14,274 nt of DNA from Acidimicrobiaceae bacterium (lineage in GTDB: Bacteria; Actinomycetota; Acidimicrobiia; Acidimicrobiales; Bog-793). Shown here in pieces: positions 7,476 to 13,251 of the stretch; position 1 is the stretch's first letter; every line of letters begins with the position of its first letter. Both the position numbers and the translations under genes were made by a program. The notes beneath the pieces were generated by a model. It was not told the origin of the DNA. It worked only from the letters and a program-made list of their open reading frames with translations, and did no database searches. The stretch is taken from positions 1 through 14,274 of the forward strand of contig DAHUZG010000258.1 of assembly GCA_027306715.1 (NCBI GenBank). The letters are read 5' to 3'.

Positions 7476-7514
7476 CGGCGGGCAGGCCCGGCGGGCAGGC
7501 CCGGCGGGCAGGCC
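7476..7514. repeat. Three exact 13-bp tandem copies between dapE and lexA
   Basis: CGGCGGGCAGGCC is repeated perfectly at 7476-7488, 7489-7501 and 7502-7514, five bases after the dapE stop, in the gap between two convergent genes. The period is not a multiple of three, in line with non-coding sequence where copy number can drift. Confidence 0.8.
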
Positions 7515-7560
7515 CGGTCCGGCGGCGACCCCTCGGATCCGGGCGGTTCGCCCCGCCGGC

Positions 7561-7594
7561 GCAGCCGGCCCGAACCTGCAGCCGGCCGGGCTGC
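7561..7594. terminator. Possible bidirectional hairpin between dapE and lexA
   Basis: GCAGCCGGCC (7561-7570) can pair with GGCC (7584-7587) and GGCTGC (7589-7594), with one bulged G and a 13-base loop. It lies between convergent dapE and lexA, 15 bases past the lexA stop. No T-tract follows on either strand, so intrinsic termination is unproven. Confidence 0.25.
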
Positions 7595-7609
7595 GGGGAT
7601 GTTGCGGCC

Positions 7610-8242
7610 TCAGAGCTTGCGGAGGACGGTGACCACCTTCCCGTGCAGCGTGACGTCCTCGGGTGCCAGGTCCATCTCGCTGTAGCCGGGGTTGGCCGGC
7701 ACCAGCACGATTCGGCCCCGGCGCCGCTTCAGGTACTTGACCGTGGCCTCGCCGCCGGGCAGCGAGGCCACGACGATCTCGCCGTTCTCGGCGTCGGGCT
7801 GCTGACGCACGACGACCAGGTCGCCGTCGAGGATCCCCGCCTCGACCATCGAGTCTCCGCGCACACGCAGCATGAAGAGGTGACCCTGGCCGGTGAGGTC
7901 CTCCGGTAGCGGGAGCACCTCCTCGACGTTCTCCTCGGCGAGGACACCGGTGCCGGCTGCGACGTTGCCGACCACCGGGACATGAACCACCGGGCGGGGG
8001 CCGAGCGCGGCGCCCGACTCCGGCTCGAAGTGGACGACGATCGCCCTCGGCTTGGTCGGGTCCTGGGTGAGGTAGCCCCCGCGCTGGAGCACCTGTAGGT
8101 GCGTGTGGACCGTCGACGAGGAGTTCAGACCGACTGCTTCGCCGATCTCGCGGACCGTCGGGGGATAGCCGCGATCGCGCACCTGTGCTGCGATGAATTC
8201 GAGGATCTGCCGGCGCTTGCCGGTCAACGCCGCTGCGCTCAT
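7610..8242 (-). CDS. lexA: SOS response repressor LexA
   Basis: LexA represses DNA-damage genes and cleaves itself when activated by RecA filaments. The 210-aa product has the N-terminal winged helix-turn-helix (KRRQILEFIAAQVRDRGYPP, then VREIGEAVGLNSSSTVHTHL as recognition region, residues about 9-58), the autocleavage site Ala96-Gly97 in NVAAGTG, the nucleophile Ser131 in RGDSMVEAGI and the general base Lys169 in EATVKYLK. All catalytic parts are intact. The ATG (complement of 8240-8242) is preceded at proper spacing by an AGGAAGG Shine-Dalgarno. The frame runs open far upstream, but that extension has no LexA homology. It diverges from the LysM gene across a region with four LexA-type boxes, so autoregulation is very likely. 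Confidence 0.97.
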   Translation of the reverse strand: MSAAALTGKRRQILEFIAAQVRDRGYPPTVREIGEAVGLNSSSTVHTHLQVLQRGGYLTQDPTKPRAIVVHFEPESGAALGPRPVVHVPVVGNVAAGTGVLAEENVEEVLPLPEDLTGQGHLFMLRVRGDSMVEAGILDGDLVVVRQQPDAENGEIVVASLPGGEATVKYLKRRRGRIVLVPANPGYSEMDLAPEDVTLHGKVVTVLRKL

Positions 8243-8248
8243 CGTCGC

Positions 8249-8255
8249 CCTTCCT
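8249..8255 (-). promoter_or_regulatory. lexA ribosome binding site
   Basis: The complement reads AGGAAGG, six bases before the lexA ATG. This fixes the start against the long upstream open frame. Confidence 0.75.
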
Positions 8256-8324
8256 CGCGCCACCGGTCGCCCACGCTCGCTGTCGCGGCCGAACGGGAAC
8301 CGGCGGCGCTCGCCGGCCGGGGCG

Positions 8325-8353
8325 ACGATAGCCACTGACACACCCGAACGCAA
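8325..8353 (-). promoter_or_regulatory. Candidate lexA promoter
   Basis: On the minus strand TTGCGT (complement of 8348-8353) and TATCGT (complement of 8325-8330) are separated by 17 bases, giving -35 and -10 elements and a start near 8318, about 75 bases before the ATG. The LexA-type box at 8351-8364 overlaps the -35 element. Confidence 0.55.
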
Positions 8354-8364
8354 ACATCTGTTCG
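8351..8364. promoter_or_regulatory. LexA box 1 (lexA side)
   Basis: CAAACATCTGTTCG differs from the actinobacterial consensus CGAAC-N4-GTTCG at one position. It overlaps the -35 of the candidate lexA promoter. Confidence 0.65.
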
Positions 8365-8365
8365 T

Positions 8366-8379
8366 GAAACGCCTGTTCG
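8366..8379. promoter_or_regulatory. LexA box 2 (lexA side, weaker)
   Basis: GAAACGCCTGTTCG keeps a perfect GTTCG half-site and has two mismatches in the other half. Its centre is 15 bases from box 1, which could place two dimers close together on nearly the same DNA face. Confidence 0.45.
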
Positions 8380-8388
8380 CCCCGCCGG

Positions 8389-8417
8389 TTGACGGCGAAC
8401 AGACGTTCTGCGAAGAT
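8389..8417 (+). promoter_or_regulatory. Candidate promoter of the LysM gene
   Basis: TTGACG (8389-8394) as -35 and GAAGAT (8412-8417) as a weak -10 are 17 bases apart, with a start near 8424. LexA box 3 lies wholly in the spacer and box 4 just after the start, an arrangement suited to SOS repression. Confidence 0.55.
8396..8409. promoter_or_regulatory. LexA box 3 (LysM side)
   Basis: CGAACAGACGTTCT has one mismatch to CGAAC-N4-GTTCG. It sits between the -35 and -10 elements of the LysM promoter. Confidence 0.7.
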
Positions 8418-8428
8418 CGATGACAGAG

Positions 8429-8442
8429 CGAACGTACGTTCG
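8429..8442. promoter_or_regulatory. LexA box 4 (LysM side, perfect)
   Basis: CGAACGTACGTTCG is an exact, fully palindromic match to the actinobacterial/Gram-positive SOS consensus, placed just downstream of the predicted LysM transcript start. Confidence 0.85.
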
Positions 8443-8511
8443 GACGATCAGAGGAGACCACCGGCCCTGGGACGCGGAGCCCCGCCGGCCCTGCGTCGAA
8501 CGGCGGAGCCG

Positions 8512-8523
8512 AGGAGAGGAGAG
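8512..8523 (+). promoter_or_regulatory. Strong Shine-Dalgarno of the LysM gene
   Basis: AGGAGAGGAGAG contains two AGGAG cores; the second (8517-8521) is six bases before ATG 8528. It decides this start over the in-frame ATG 8420, which would lie at the predicted transcript start and overlap the SOS region. Confidence 0.8.
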
Positions 8524-8527
8524 CAGC

Positions 8528-9109
8528 ATGGCCGCAGTCCCCGAGGCCCTCGGACACCAACTTCGAGGGGTGCCCCCAGGAGCTGCCGGCCGGCGCAGTG
8601 CCGCCGCCCGCCGTCCGGCCGCCGAGCGGAGCGTGCGCCCGGCGCCTCCGGGGGGCCGCGGCTCTCATCTCCGGCTCCTCGACGGTGGGGCCGAAGGCGG
8701 CGCCGGTGCGGCGCCGGCGCGCCGGGGGATCGCAGGTTCGTCCCGTCCCTGTGCCCGCACCAGCGCCGCGGCGCTTCCCAGTGCGGCTGCCGAGCCGGCG
8801 GCGGTGCGGCGTCGCGCTCCGAGCCCGGTTGCACGGTTCACGGCCGGAGCGCTCACTGTCGGCGGCATCGCTGCGCTGTGGCTCGGAGCCAGCGCGTTGC
8901 GTGCCTCGGGCGCGACGCATCCTGTGCGGCTGCCCGGCACGGTGGCGACCGCCAGGGGTTATCGCTATGTCGTCCGACCCGGCGACACCCTCTGGGGGAT
9001 CGCCGTGCGGGTCGAGCCGGGCGCTGATCCCCGTTCGCTCGTCGACTCGCTGGGTCGCCAGCTCGATGGCGCTGCGCTCCAACCCGGTGACGTGCTCGTC
9101 GTGCCATGA
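8528..9109 (+). CDS. LysM-domain single-pass membrane protein, likely SOS-induced cell-division inhibitor
   Basis: A 193-aa protein: a long Ala/Arg/Pro-rich, basic and probably disordered cytoplasmic N-terminus (1-103), one membrane segment (about 104-125, ARFTAGALTVGGIAALWLGA), a short linker, and a C-terminal LysM domain (about 146-192) with YVVRPGDTLWGIA and LQPGDVLVVP. LysM binds peptidoglycan, so the C-terminus is expected outside the membrane. Position and layout match the lexA-divergent mycobacterial gene Rv2719c/ChiZ and, functionally, Bacillus YneA: small LysM membrane proteins that delay division during SOS. The perfect LexA box and second box at its promoter fit this. No hydrolase domain is seen. 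The role is inferred from synteny and domains; the N-terminus resembles nothing I recognise. Confidence 0.88.
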   Translation: MAAVPEALGHQLRGVPPGAAGRRSAAARRPAAERSVRPAPPGGRGSHLRLLDGGAEGGAGAAPARRGIAGSSRPCARTSAAALPSAAAEPAAVRRRAPSPVARFTAGALTVGGIAALWLGASALRASGATHPVRLPGTVATARGYRYVVRPGDTLWGIAVRVEPGADPRSLVDSLGRQLDGAALQPGDVLVVP

Positions 9110-9233
9110 GACCCCGGCGGTGTGACGATCCTGCCCTTGCCGCTGGCCTGGGCTCCGACAGCACCTCAGCCGCTCGGCAGTCCCGGGTGGTGCGGCGGGC
9201 TTCGGCCACCGCCGCTGAGGCGGGAAGGGACAG

Positions 9234-9239
9234 TAGCCT
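9234..9239 (+). promoter_or_regulatory. Candidate -10 element for nrdR (near-leaderless)
   Basis: TAGCCT is seven bases before the nrdR ATG. Transcription would start at or next to the start codon. No convincing -35 or Shine-Dalgarno is seen in 9110-9246, which otherwise holds nothing recognisable. Confidence 0.45.
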
Positions 9240-9246
9240 CCCCGCG

Positions 9247-9771
9247 ATGAGATGCCCGGCCTGCGGCGCCAGCGACGACCGGGTGATCGACTCGCGCGAG
9301 GCCGAGGACGGCTCGGCGGTTCGACGCCGGCGGGAGTGCGCCCGTTGCCGGGCGCGCTTCTCGACGGTCGAGCGTCTTGCCGGGCCAACGCCCTTCTCGG
9401 TGCTGAAGAGATCGGGCGAGCGTGAGCCGTTCTCGCTCGCCAAGCTGACGGCGGGGATCGCAGCCGCCTGCAAGAGCACCTCGGTCAGCGAGGACGTCGT
9501 GCTCGGACTCGCCGGCGAGGTCGAGGAAGCCGTCCGGCGCCACGGCGCGGCGGCGACGAGCGATCAGATCGGCGTCGCCGTGCTCGACCGGCTGCGCGAC
9601 CTCGACGAGGTCGCTTATCTCCGATTCGTTAGCGTTTACAAGGGATTTGCCACCGCCGGCGACTTCGCCCGCGAGGCGGGCCTGCTCCGCAAGCACACCG
9701 AGCCGAAGCACCACCAAGGTGCCGACGCCCGACTCCCGGCGGGGCCGGCCGGCAGTCATTCTGAGCGGTGA
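9247..9771 (+). CDS. nrdR: Transcriptional repressor NrdR
   Basis: NrdR represses ribonucleotide reductase genes according to bound ATP/dATP. The 174-aa protein begins with the typical MRCPACG: a zinc ribbon of Cys3, Cys6, Cys31 and Cys34, including the basic stretch RRRRECARCRARFST that binds NrdR boxes. An ATP-cone domain follows from about residue 49 to 139 (SVLKRSGEREPFSLAKL through VAYLRFVSVYKGF). The last 25 or so residues exceed the usual 150-160 length and are low in complexity. ATG 9247 is chosen since it begins at the zinc ribbon; the ATG at 9106, overlapping the LysM stop as ATGA, would add 47 unrelated residues. No ribonucleotide reductase gene follows here, unlike in many actinobacteria; instead its stop overlaps the PIG-L start (GTGA). 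Confidence 0.95.
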   Translation: MRCPACGASDDRVIDSREAEDGSAVRRRRECARCRARFSTVERLAGPTPFSVLKRSGEREPFSLAKLTAGIAAACKSTSVSEDVVLGLAGEVEEAVRRHGAAATSDQIGVAVLDRLRDLDEVAYLRFVSVYKGFATAGDFAREAGLLRKHTEPKHHQGADARLPAGPAGSHSER

Positions 9772-10481
9772 CACCCACGCTGCTCGGCGATGCGCCGCTG
9801 AGCGCTCTCGCCGTCTACGCCCATCCCGACGACGCCGACGTCTCCTGCGGGGGCTCGCTCGCCAGCTGGAGTGCCACTGGCGCCGCGGTCCACCTGCTCG
9901 TCTGCACGAGCGGTGACAAGGGATCCACGGATCCGGCGAGCGATCCCGGCGAGCTTGTCGAGCGGCGCGCAGGCGAGGTCGAACGAGCGGCAGCGGCACT
10001 CGGGCTCACCTCGATCAGCCTGCTCGGTCACCCAGACGGTGAGCTCGAGAACGACGCCGCGACGCGCGGCGAGATCGTCGCCGCTGTTCGCCGACTCCGG
10101 CCGGAGGTCGTGCTCTGCCCGGACCCGCTGACCGCCTTCTTCGGTGAGGGCTACGTCAACCACCACGATCACCGTGCTGTTGCCTGGGCGACGCTCGATG
10201 CCGTCGCCCCGGCCGCGGCGTCTCCGCTGTACTTCCCCGAGCGGGGCCGGCCGCACCAGGTCAAGGTTGTCTTGCTGTCCGGCTCGCTCGAGCCGAACGT
10301 GCTCGTCGACATCTCGGAGAGCATCGAGCAGAAGGTGGCGGCAGTCCTCTGCCATCGCAGCCAGCTCGGCGAGGGCGGCGAGTGGCCGCGGGCGGTCGTG
10401 CTGGCGCGCGCCGCCGAAGCTGCCAGCGCTGCCGGTGTTGCCTACGCCGAGGCTTTCCGCCGCCTCGTGCTCGCCGAATGA
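9768..10481 (+). CDS. PIG-L/LmbE family zinc deacetylase
   Basis: A 237-aa single-domain member of the LmbE-like N-deacetylases, which remove acetyl groups from N-acetylglucosamine conjugates and related amides. Signature AHPDD at residues 18-22 (ligands His19 and Asp22, catalytic Asp21), then SCGGSLASW, the CTSGDKGS segment, LGHPDGELEN, RPEVVLCPDP and the second metal motif HHDH at 132-135 before RA. Actinobacterial paralogues include mycothiol enzymes MshB and Mca, but these are longer, so the substrate here is open. The GTG start overlaps the nrdR stop (GTGA) and the stop overlaps the dinB start (ATGA), so it is translated as part of an nrdR-dinB operon. This could tie it to stress thiol metabolism, which is only a guess. 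Confidence 0.88.
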   Translation: MTPTLLGDAPLSALAVYAHPDDADVSCGGSLASWSATGAAVHLLVCTSGDKGSTDPASDPGELVERRAGEVERAAAALGLTSISLLGHPDGELENDAATRGEIVAAVRRLRPEVVLCPDPLTAFFGEGYVNHHDHRAVAWATLDAVAPAAASPLYFPERGRPHQVKVVLLSGSLEPNVLVDISESIEQKVAAVLCHRSQLGEGGEWPRAVVLARAAEAASAAGVAYAEAFRRLVLAE

Positions 10482-11848
10482 CGGGTGCACCGTCTGCGGG
10501 CGAGTGCGACCGCCTCGCCATCATGCACGTCGACATGGATTGCTTCTTCGCCGCTGTCGAGGCCCTCGACGACCCTCTCCTCAAAGGACGGCCACTCGTC
10601 GTCGGGGGCATGGGTGGCCGGGGCGTGGTCTGCTCGGCGAGCTACGAGGCACGCGCCTTCGGTGTGTCGTCGACGATGCCGACTGCCCAGGCTCGTAGCC
10701 GCTGCCCGGATGCGGTGTTCGTCGCGCCCCGCCACGCGCGCTACCGCGAGCTGAGCCGGCAGATCCGCGCCGTGATGGACGGTTTCACGCCTCTCATCGA
10801 GCCGGTCTCGCTCGATGAGGCCTACCTCGACGTCTCGGGCGGGAGGCGTCTCCTCGGCGAGGGGGCGGCGATCGCCATCGCTCTGCGCCGTCGCATCGGC
10901 GAGGAGCTGCAGCTCACCTGCTCGGTCGGTGTCGGCCGGACCAAGCTGATCGCCAAGCTCGCCTCCGAGGCGGCCAAGCCGCGCGTCGGCCGGCCCGGCG
11001 AGCCACCCTCGCCCGGACACGGTGTCGTCGTCGTGCCGGTCGAGCGCGAGCTTGACTTCCTCCGTCCCCATCCGGTCCGGGCGTTGCCGGGCGTCGGGCC
11101 CGCCTCGGCCCGTGAGCTCAGGCGCTTCGGTGTCTCGACGGTCGGCGATCTCGCTGCCGTGCCGCTCGAGAGCCTGGTCCGGTTCTTCGGCGTCGCCCAG
11201 GGCACGAACCTCCACGAGCTGGCGAGCGGGCGCGATTCGCGGCGGGTCGAGCCGGAGAGGGCAACGCGCTCGATCGGTCACGAGGAGACCTTTGCCGTCG
11301 ACCTCCGGGAGCGAGCCGAGCTCGTTCGGCGGGCCGAGGCGATGGCGCGAGCGGTAGCCGCCCGGCTGTCCGAAGCCGGCCTTGCCGGGCGCACCGTGAC
11401 GCTCAAGGTCCGCTCCGGCGATTTCTCGACGCGGACCCGCTCGAGCACCCTTCGCAGAGCCGAGCACCAACCCCAGCTCATCGCCGAGGTCGTTGTCGAG
11501 CTCGCCAAGGAGGTGAGCCTGGCGGGCGGGGTGCGACTGCTCGGCGTTCATCTCTCCGGTCTTGTCGAGCTCGACGCCAGCAGACCGTGGCAGCTGGACC
11601 TGTTCGGCGGGGCCGAGCCGACCGGGCGCGCCGCCGCTCGTGACGCCGCCGCGGCCTCGGTGCGGGAACGCTTCGGGTCGGCGGCGATCAGCGTCGGCGG
11701 CGACTCCACGCCTACGGCGAGCGGCGCCCGGGACTTTCTTGGTGCATTGTCTCGGCTGGCAGAGGTGCGCGATGATGAGGGACCGGCAGGCACGGGCGCC
11801 GGCCGGTCGAGAGCGGAACAAGCCCGGAGCCAGCCTCGGAAGGGGTGA
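10478..11848 (+). CDS. dinB: DNA polymerase IV (Y-family translesion polymerase DinB)
   Basis: DinB copies damaged templates at low fidelity. The 456-aa product has the Y-family active site: HVDMDCFFAAVEALDDP with metal-binding Asp19 and the steric-gate Phe24 (as in E. coli DinB), SLDEAYLDVS with Asp113-Glu114 (111-114 is SLDE), the fingers/palm segment CSVGVGRTKLIAKLASEAAKP, the helix-hairpin-helix thumb motif LPGVGPASARELRRFGV, and the little-finger domain from about residue 260 (SIGHEETF). A beta-clamp binding motif QLDLF is at 372-376, followed by 80 low-complexity residues that include RERFG. ATG 10478 overlaps the PIG-L stop (ATGA) and starts shortly before conserved sequence. No LexA box is visible immediately upstream, so any SOS control would have to act from the nrdR promoter or elsewhere. 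Confidence 0.96.
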   Translation: MTGAPSAGECDRLAIMHVDMDCFFAAVEALDDPLLKGRPLVVGGMGGRGVVCSASYEARAFGVSSTMPTAQARSRCPDAVFVAPRHARYRELSRQIRAVMDGFTPLIEPVSLDEAYLDVSGGRRLLGEGAAIAIALRRRIGEELQLTCSVGVGRTKLIAKLASEAAKPRVGRPGEPPSPGHGVVVVPVERELDFLRPHPVRALPGVGPASARELRRFGVSTVGDLAAVPLESLVRFFGVAQGTNLHELASGRDSRRVEPERATRSIGHEETFAVDLRERAELVRRAEAMARAVAARLSEAGLAGRTVTLKVRSGDFSTRTRSSTLRRAEHQPQLIAEVVVELAKEVSLAGGVRLLGVHLSGLVELDASRPWQLDLFGGAEPTGRAAARDAAAASVRERFGSAAISVGGDSTPTASGARDFLGALSRLAEVRDDEGPAGTGAGRSRAEQARSQPRKG

Positions 11849-11851
11849 AAG

Positions 11852-12319
11852 GTGCCGCTTTCCGAAGAAGAGCAACGCATTCTCCACGAGATGGAGCAGA
11901 GCCTCTACGAGCATGACCGTGCCTTCGTCGATCGCGTGCGGAACGACGGCCAGCGATCTGTCGGCAACCGCTCGCTGCGCTGGTCGGCGCTGGCGTTCAT
12001 CGCCGGCTTCGCCGTCCTCGTTCTCACCTTCCGATCCTCGCTCCTGCTCGGCACCTGCGGCTTCCTCGTCATGCTCTCGGCGTCGTTTCTCGGTGAGCGC
12101 AGCCTGCGGCAGCTCCGGGGCGCCAAGGGCGGTGACGAGGGTGGGCCGGCCGCCTCCCCGCCGCCTGCCGCCGGACCCGCCACCGCCCCGCCGGCTGGCG
12201 TCGGACCTGGGTCCTCCCCGCCAGCCGGGGGCCCGTCCGGGACGGGGCTGACGAGCGCCGCCACGCCGCTCGCCGGGGCCGCTCGCCGTCTCGCGGCCCG
12301 TCTGCGGCGACGCCACTGA
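11852..12319 (+). CDS. DUF3040 family small membrane protein
   Basis: A 155-aa protein opening with MPLSEEEQRILHEMEQSLYE, the hallmark N-terminus of actinobacterial DUF3040 proteins. Two hydrophobic segments follow (about 43-60 and 63-80) separated by a one- or two-residue basic turn, so it is a membrane hairpin with the charged N-terminus probably cytoplasmic. From about residue 90 the tail is Gly/Pro/Ala-rich, ending in an Arg-rich RRLAARLRRRH. The function of the family is unknown. The GTG start is three bases after the dinB stop and has AGGGG (11841-11845) at good spacing, so it is the last gene of the nrdR-PIG-L-dinB unit. DUF3040 beside dinB is, as I recall, a repeated actinobacterial arrangement. 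Confidence 0.88.
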   Translation: MPLSEEEQRILHEMEQSLYEHDRAFVDRVRNDGQRSVGNRSLRWSALAFIAGFAVLVLTFRSSLLLGTCGFLVMLSASFLGERSLRQLRGAKGGDEGGPAASPPPAAGPATAPPAGVGPGSSPPAGGPSGTGLTSAATPLAGAARRLAARLRRRH

Positions 12320-12364
12320 GCCGCCGGCGGCGCGCCACGGCGCGACCGGCTGCGAACGGCGAGC

Positions 12365-12396
12365 GCCGGCCGGCCCGACGCCGGCGGCCGGCCGGC
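12365..12396. terminator. Possible GC-rich hairpin after the DUF3040 gene
   Basis: GCCGGCCGGC occurs at 12365-12374 and 12387-12396; because it is self-complementary, the copies can form a 10-bp stem with a 12-base loop. It lies in the gap 12320-12420, which otherwise has no recognisable feature. No T-tract follows; in this GC context such repeats also arise by chance. Confidence 0.25.
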
Positions 12397-12420
12397 TCGG
12401 CTCCGCTCGCTCGCAGCGTT

Positions 12421-12687
12421 GTGGCCGTGCTGCCGCTACTGGCACGTGCCCCGGCGCTGTGGCCGACAGCGGTGCGCGTCCTCATCGACCTCGTCCCACG
12501 CCGCTGGTGGCTGCGCTGGCCACCGGTGCCAATGCCGGACTCCGGCTGGATGCGCTTTCGCTGGGAAACCGCCTATGGCGGGCGAGTCGAGCCTGCCGAC
12601 CCGCTCGAGCTGATCGAATGGTTGCAGTGGTGCGGCGCGGCGCGCCAGGCAGTGCGCTACCGCAGCGGGCGTCGGCGCGTGCGATAG
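12421..12687 (+). CDS. Small conserved-looking hypothetical protein
   Basis: An 88-aa Trp- and Arg-rich product. Recognisable pieces are LWPTAVRVLIDLVPRRWWLR, PPVPMPDSGWMRFRWETAYGG and ELIEWLQWCG. I recall similar small proteins in actinobacteria, with a proline-rich PVPDP-like segment, an RxETAYGG block and a closing EWLxWC helix, but I cannot name a family or function. No signal peptide or membrane segment is convincing; the N-terminal helix is amphipathic and basic. GTG 12421 is the first in-frame start and begins the conserved part. The TAG stop (12685-12687) forms the first half of the TAGCCT element before the HNH gene, so the two genes are probably separate transcripts or loosely linked. 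Confidence 0.65.
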   Translation: MAVLPLLARAPALWPTAVRVLIDLVPRRWWLRWPPVPMPDSGWMRFRWETAYGGRVEPADPLELIEWLQWCGAARQAVRYRSGRRRVR

Positions 12688-12690
12688 CCT
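12685..12690 (+). promoter_or_regulatory. Candidate -10 element for the HNH gene
   Basis: TAGCCT, identical to the element before nrdR. Transcription near 12697 would leave a leader of about 35 bases before ATG 12732. It overlaps the stop codon of the preceding gene. Confidence 0.35.
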
Positions 12691-12731
12691 CCGGATGTGG
12701 ACCGAGCACCCGGCGGCGCAGGGGCCTGAGG

Positions 12732-13250
12732 ATGGTCGGCCGGTCGCTCGTGCTGAACGCGACCTACGAGCCGATCTGTGTCGTGTCCTCCCGGCGGGCC
12801 CTCGTGCTCGTCCTTGAGCGGCGAGCGGAGCTTGTCCACGGGACGGGAGCCGAGTTCCACTCCGTTCGCGCCCGCTACCCCGAGCCCTCCGTCGTCCGGT
12901 TGAAGCACTACGTCCGCGTTCCCCGCCAGACTCGGGTGGCGATCACACGCAGGTCGGTGTTCGCCCGCGACGGTCACCGGTGCCAGTACTGCGGCGGGCA
13001 AGCCGAGAACATCGACCACGTCGTGCCGCGAAGCCGCGGCGGCACGCACACCTGGGACAACGTCGTCGCCGCGTGCCGGCGTTGCAATGCCGCCAAGGAA
13101 GACCGGCTCCTCGAGGAGTCGGGGTTCATGCTCCGCCGGCGACCGCACGCCCCGCGCTCGAGGGTGTGGCTGCTCGTCGCAGGCGGGGAGCTGCGCTCGG
13201 AGTGGTCCGCCTACGTCGGCGCCGAGCTCGAGCGCGCTGTCGCCATCTAG
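12732..13250 (+). CDS. HNH endonuclease family protein
   Basis: A 172-aa protein of a type common in actinobacteria and cyanobacteria. The N-terminal third (SLVLNATYEPICVVSSRRAL, then VRLKHYVRVP) is the domain usually found ahead of the nuclease. The HNH domain spans about residues 74-126: RDGHRCQYCGG with Cys84/Cys87, IDHVVPRSRGG with Asp95-His96, central Asn110 and the second Cys pair Cys115/Cys118 followed by Asn119. Both zinc knuckles and the ββα-metal centre look intact. The ATG 12732 gives the standard family N-terminus; a GAGG lies directly before it, too close to be a good Shine-Dalgarno. The cellular role of this solitary type is unknown; no phage, intein or toxin features surround it. 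The next gene starts one base after its stop. Confidence 0.9.
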   Translation: MVGRSLVLNATYEPICVVSSRRALVLVLERRAELVHGTGAEFHSVRARYPEPSVVRLKHYVRVPRQTRVAITRRSVFARDGHRCQYCGGQAENIDHVVPRSRGGTHTWDNVVAACRRCNAAKEDRLLEESGFMLRRRPHAPRSRVWLLVAGGELRSEWSAYVGAELERAVAI

Positions 13251-13251
13251 G

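Noticed and set aside
7476..7514. CRISPR-like array
   Set aside because: The 13-bp units are directly adjacent without spacers and there are only three; no cas genes are present.
8345..8364. CGAAC at 8345-8349 paired with GTTCG at 8360-8364 as a LexA box
   Set aside because: The half-sites are 10 bases apart; the LexA box needs four. The CAAAC at 8351 with the same GTTCG gives the right spacing.
9106..9246. ATG 9106 start for nrdR, overlapping the LysM stop
   Set aside because: It adds 47 residues before the zinc ribbon, which begins NrdR proteins; the TAGCCT element near ATG 9247 supports the later start.
8243..9388. N-terminal extension of lexA to a 592-aa minus-strand protein
   Set aside because: LexA starts at its HTH domain at 8242 with a good Shine-Dalgarno; the extension crosses the SOS boxes and the LysM gene.
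10442..12445. 667-codon open frame on the minus strand opposite dinB, DUF3040 and neighbours
   Set aside because: It lies antisense to intact, motif-complete genes. Long antisense frames are expected where nearly all third positions are G or C; the product has no recognisable domain.
12732..13250. HNH gene as a homing endonuclease, toxin or defence component
   Set aside because: There is no intron or intein boundary, immunity gene, secretion domain, or phage or defence neighbour; this solitary HNH type is common in core actinobacterial regions.
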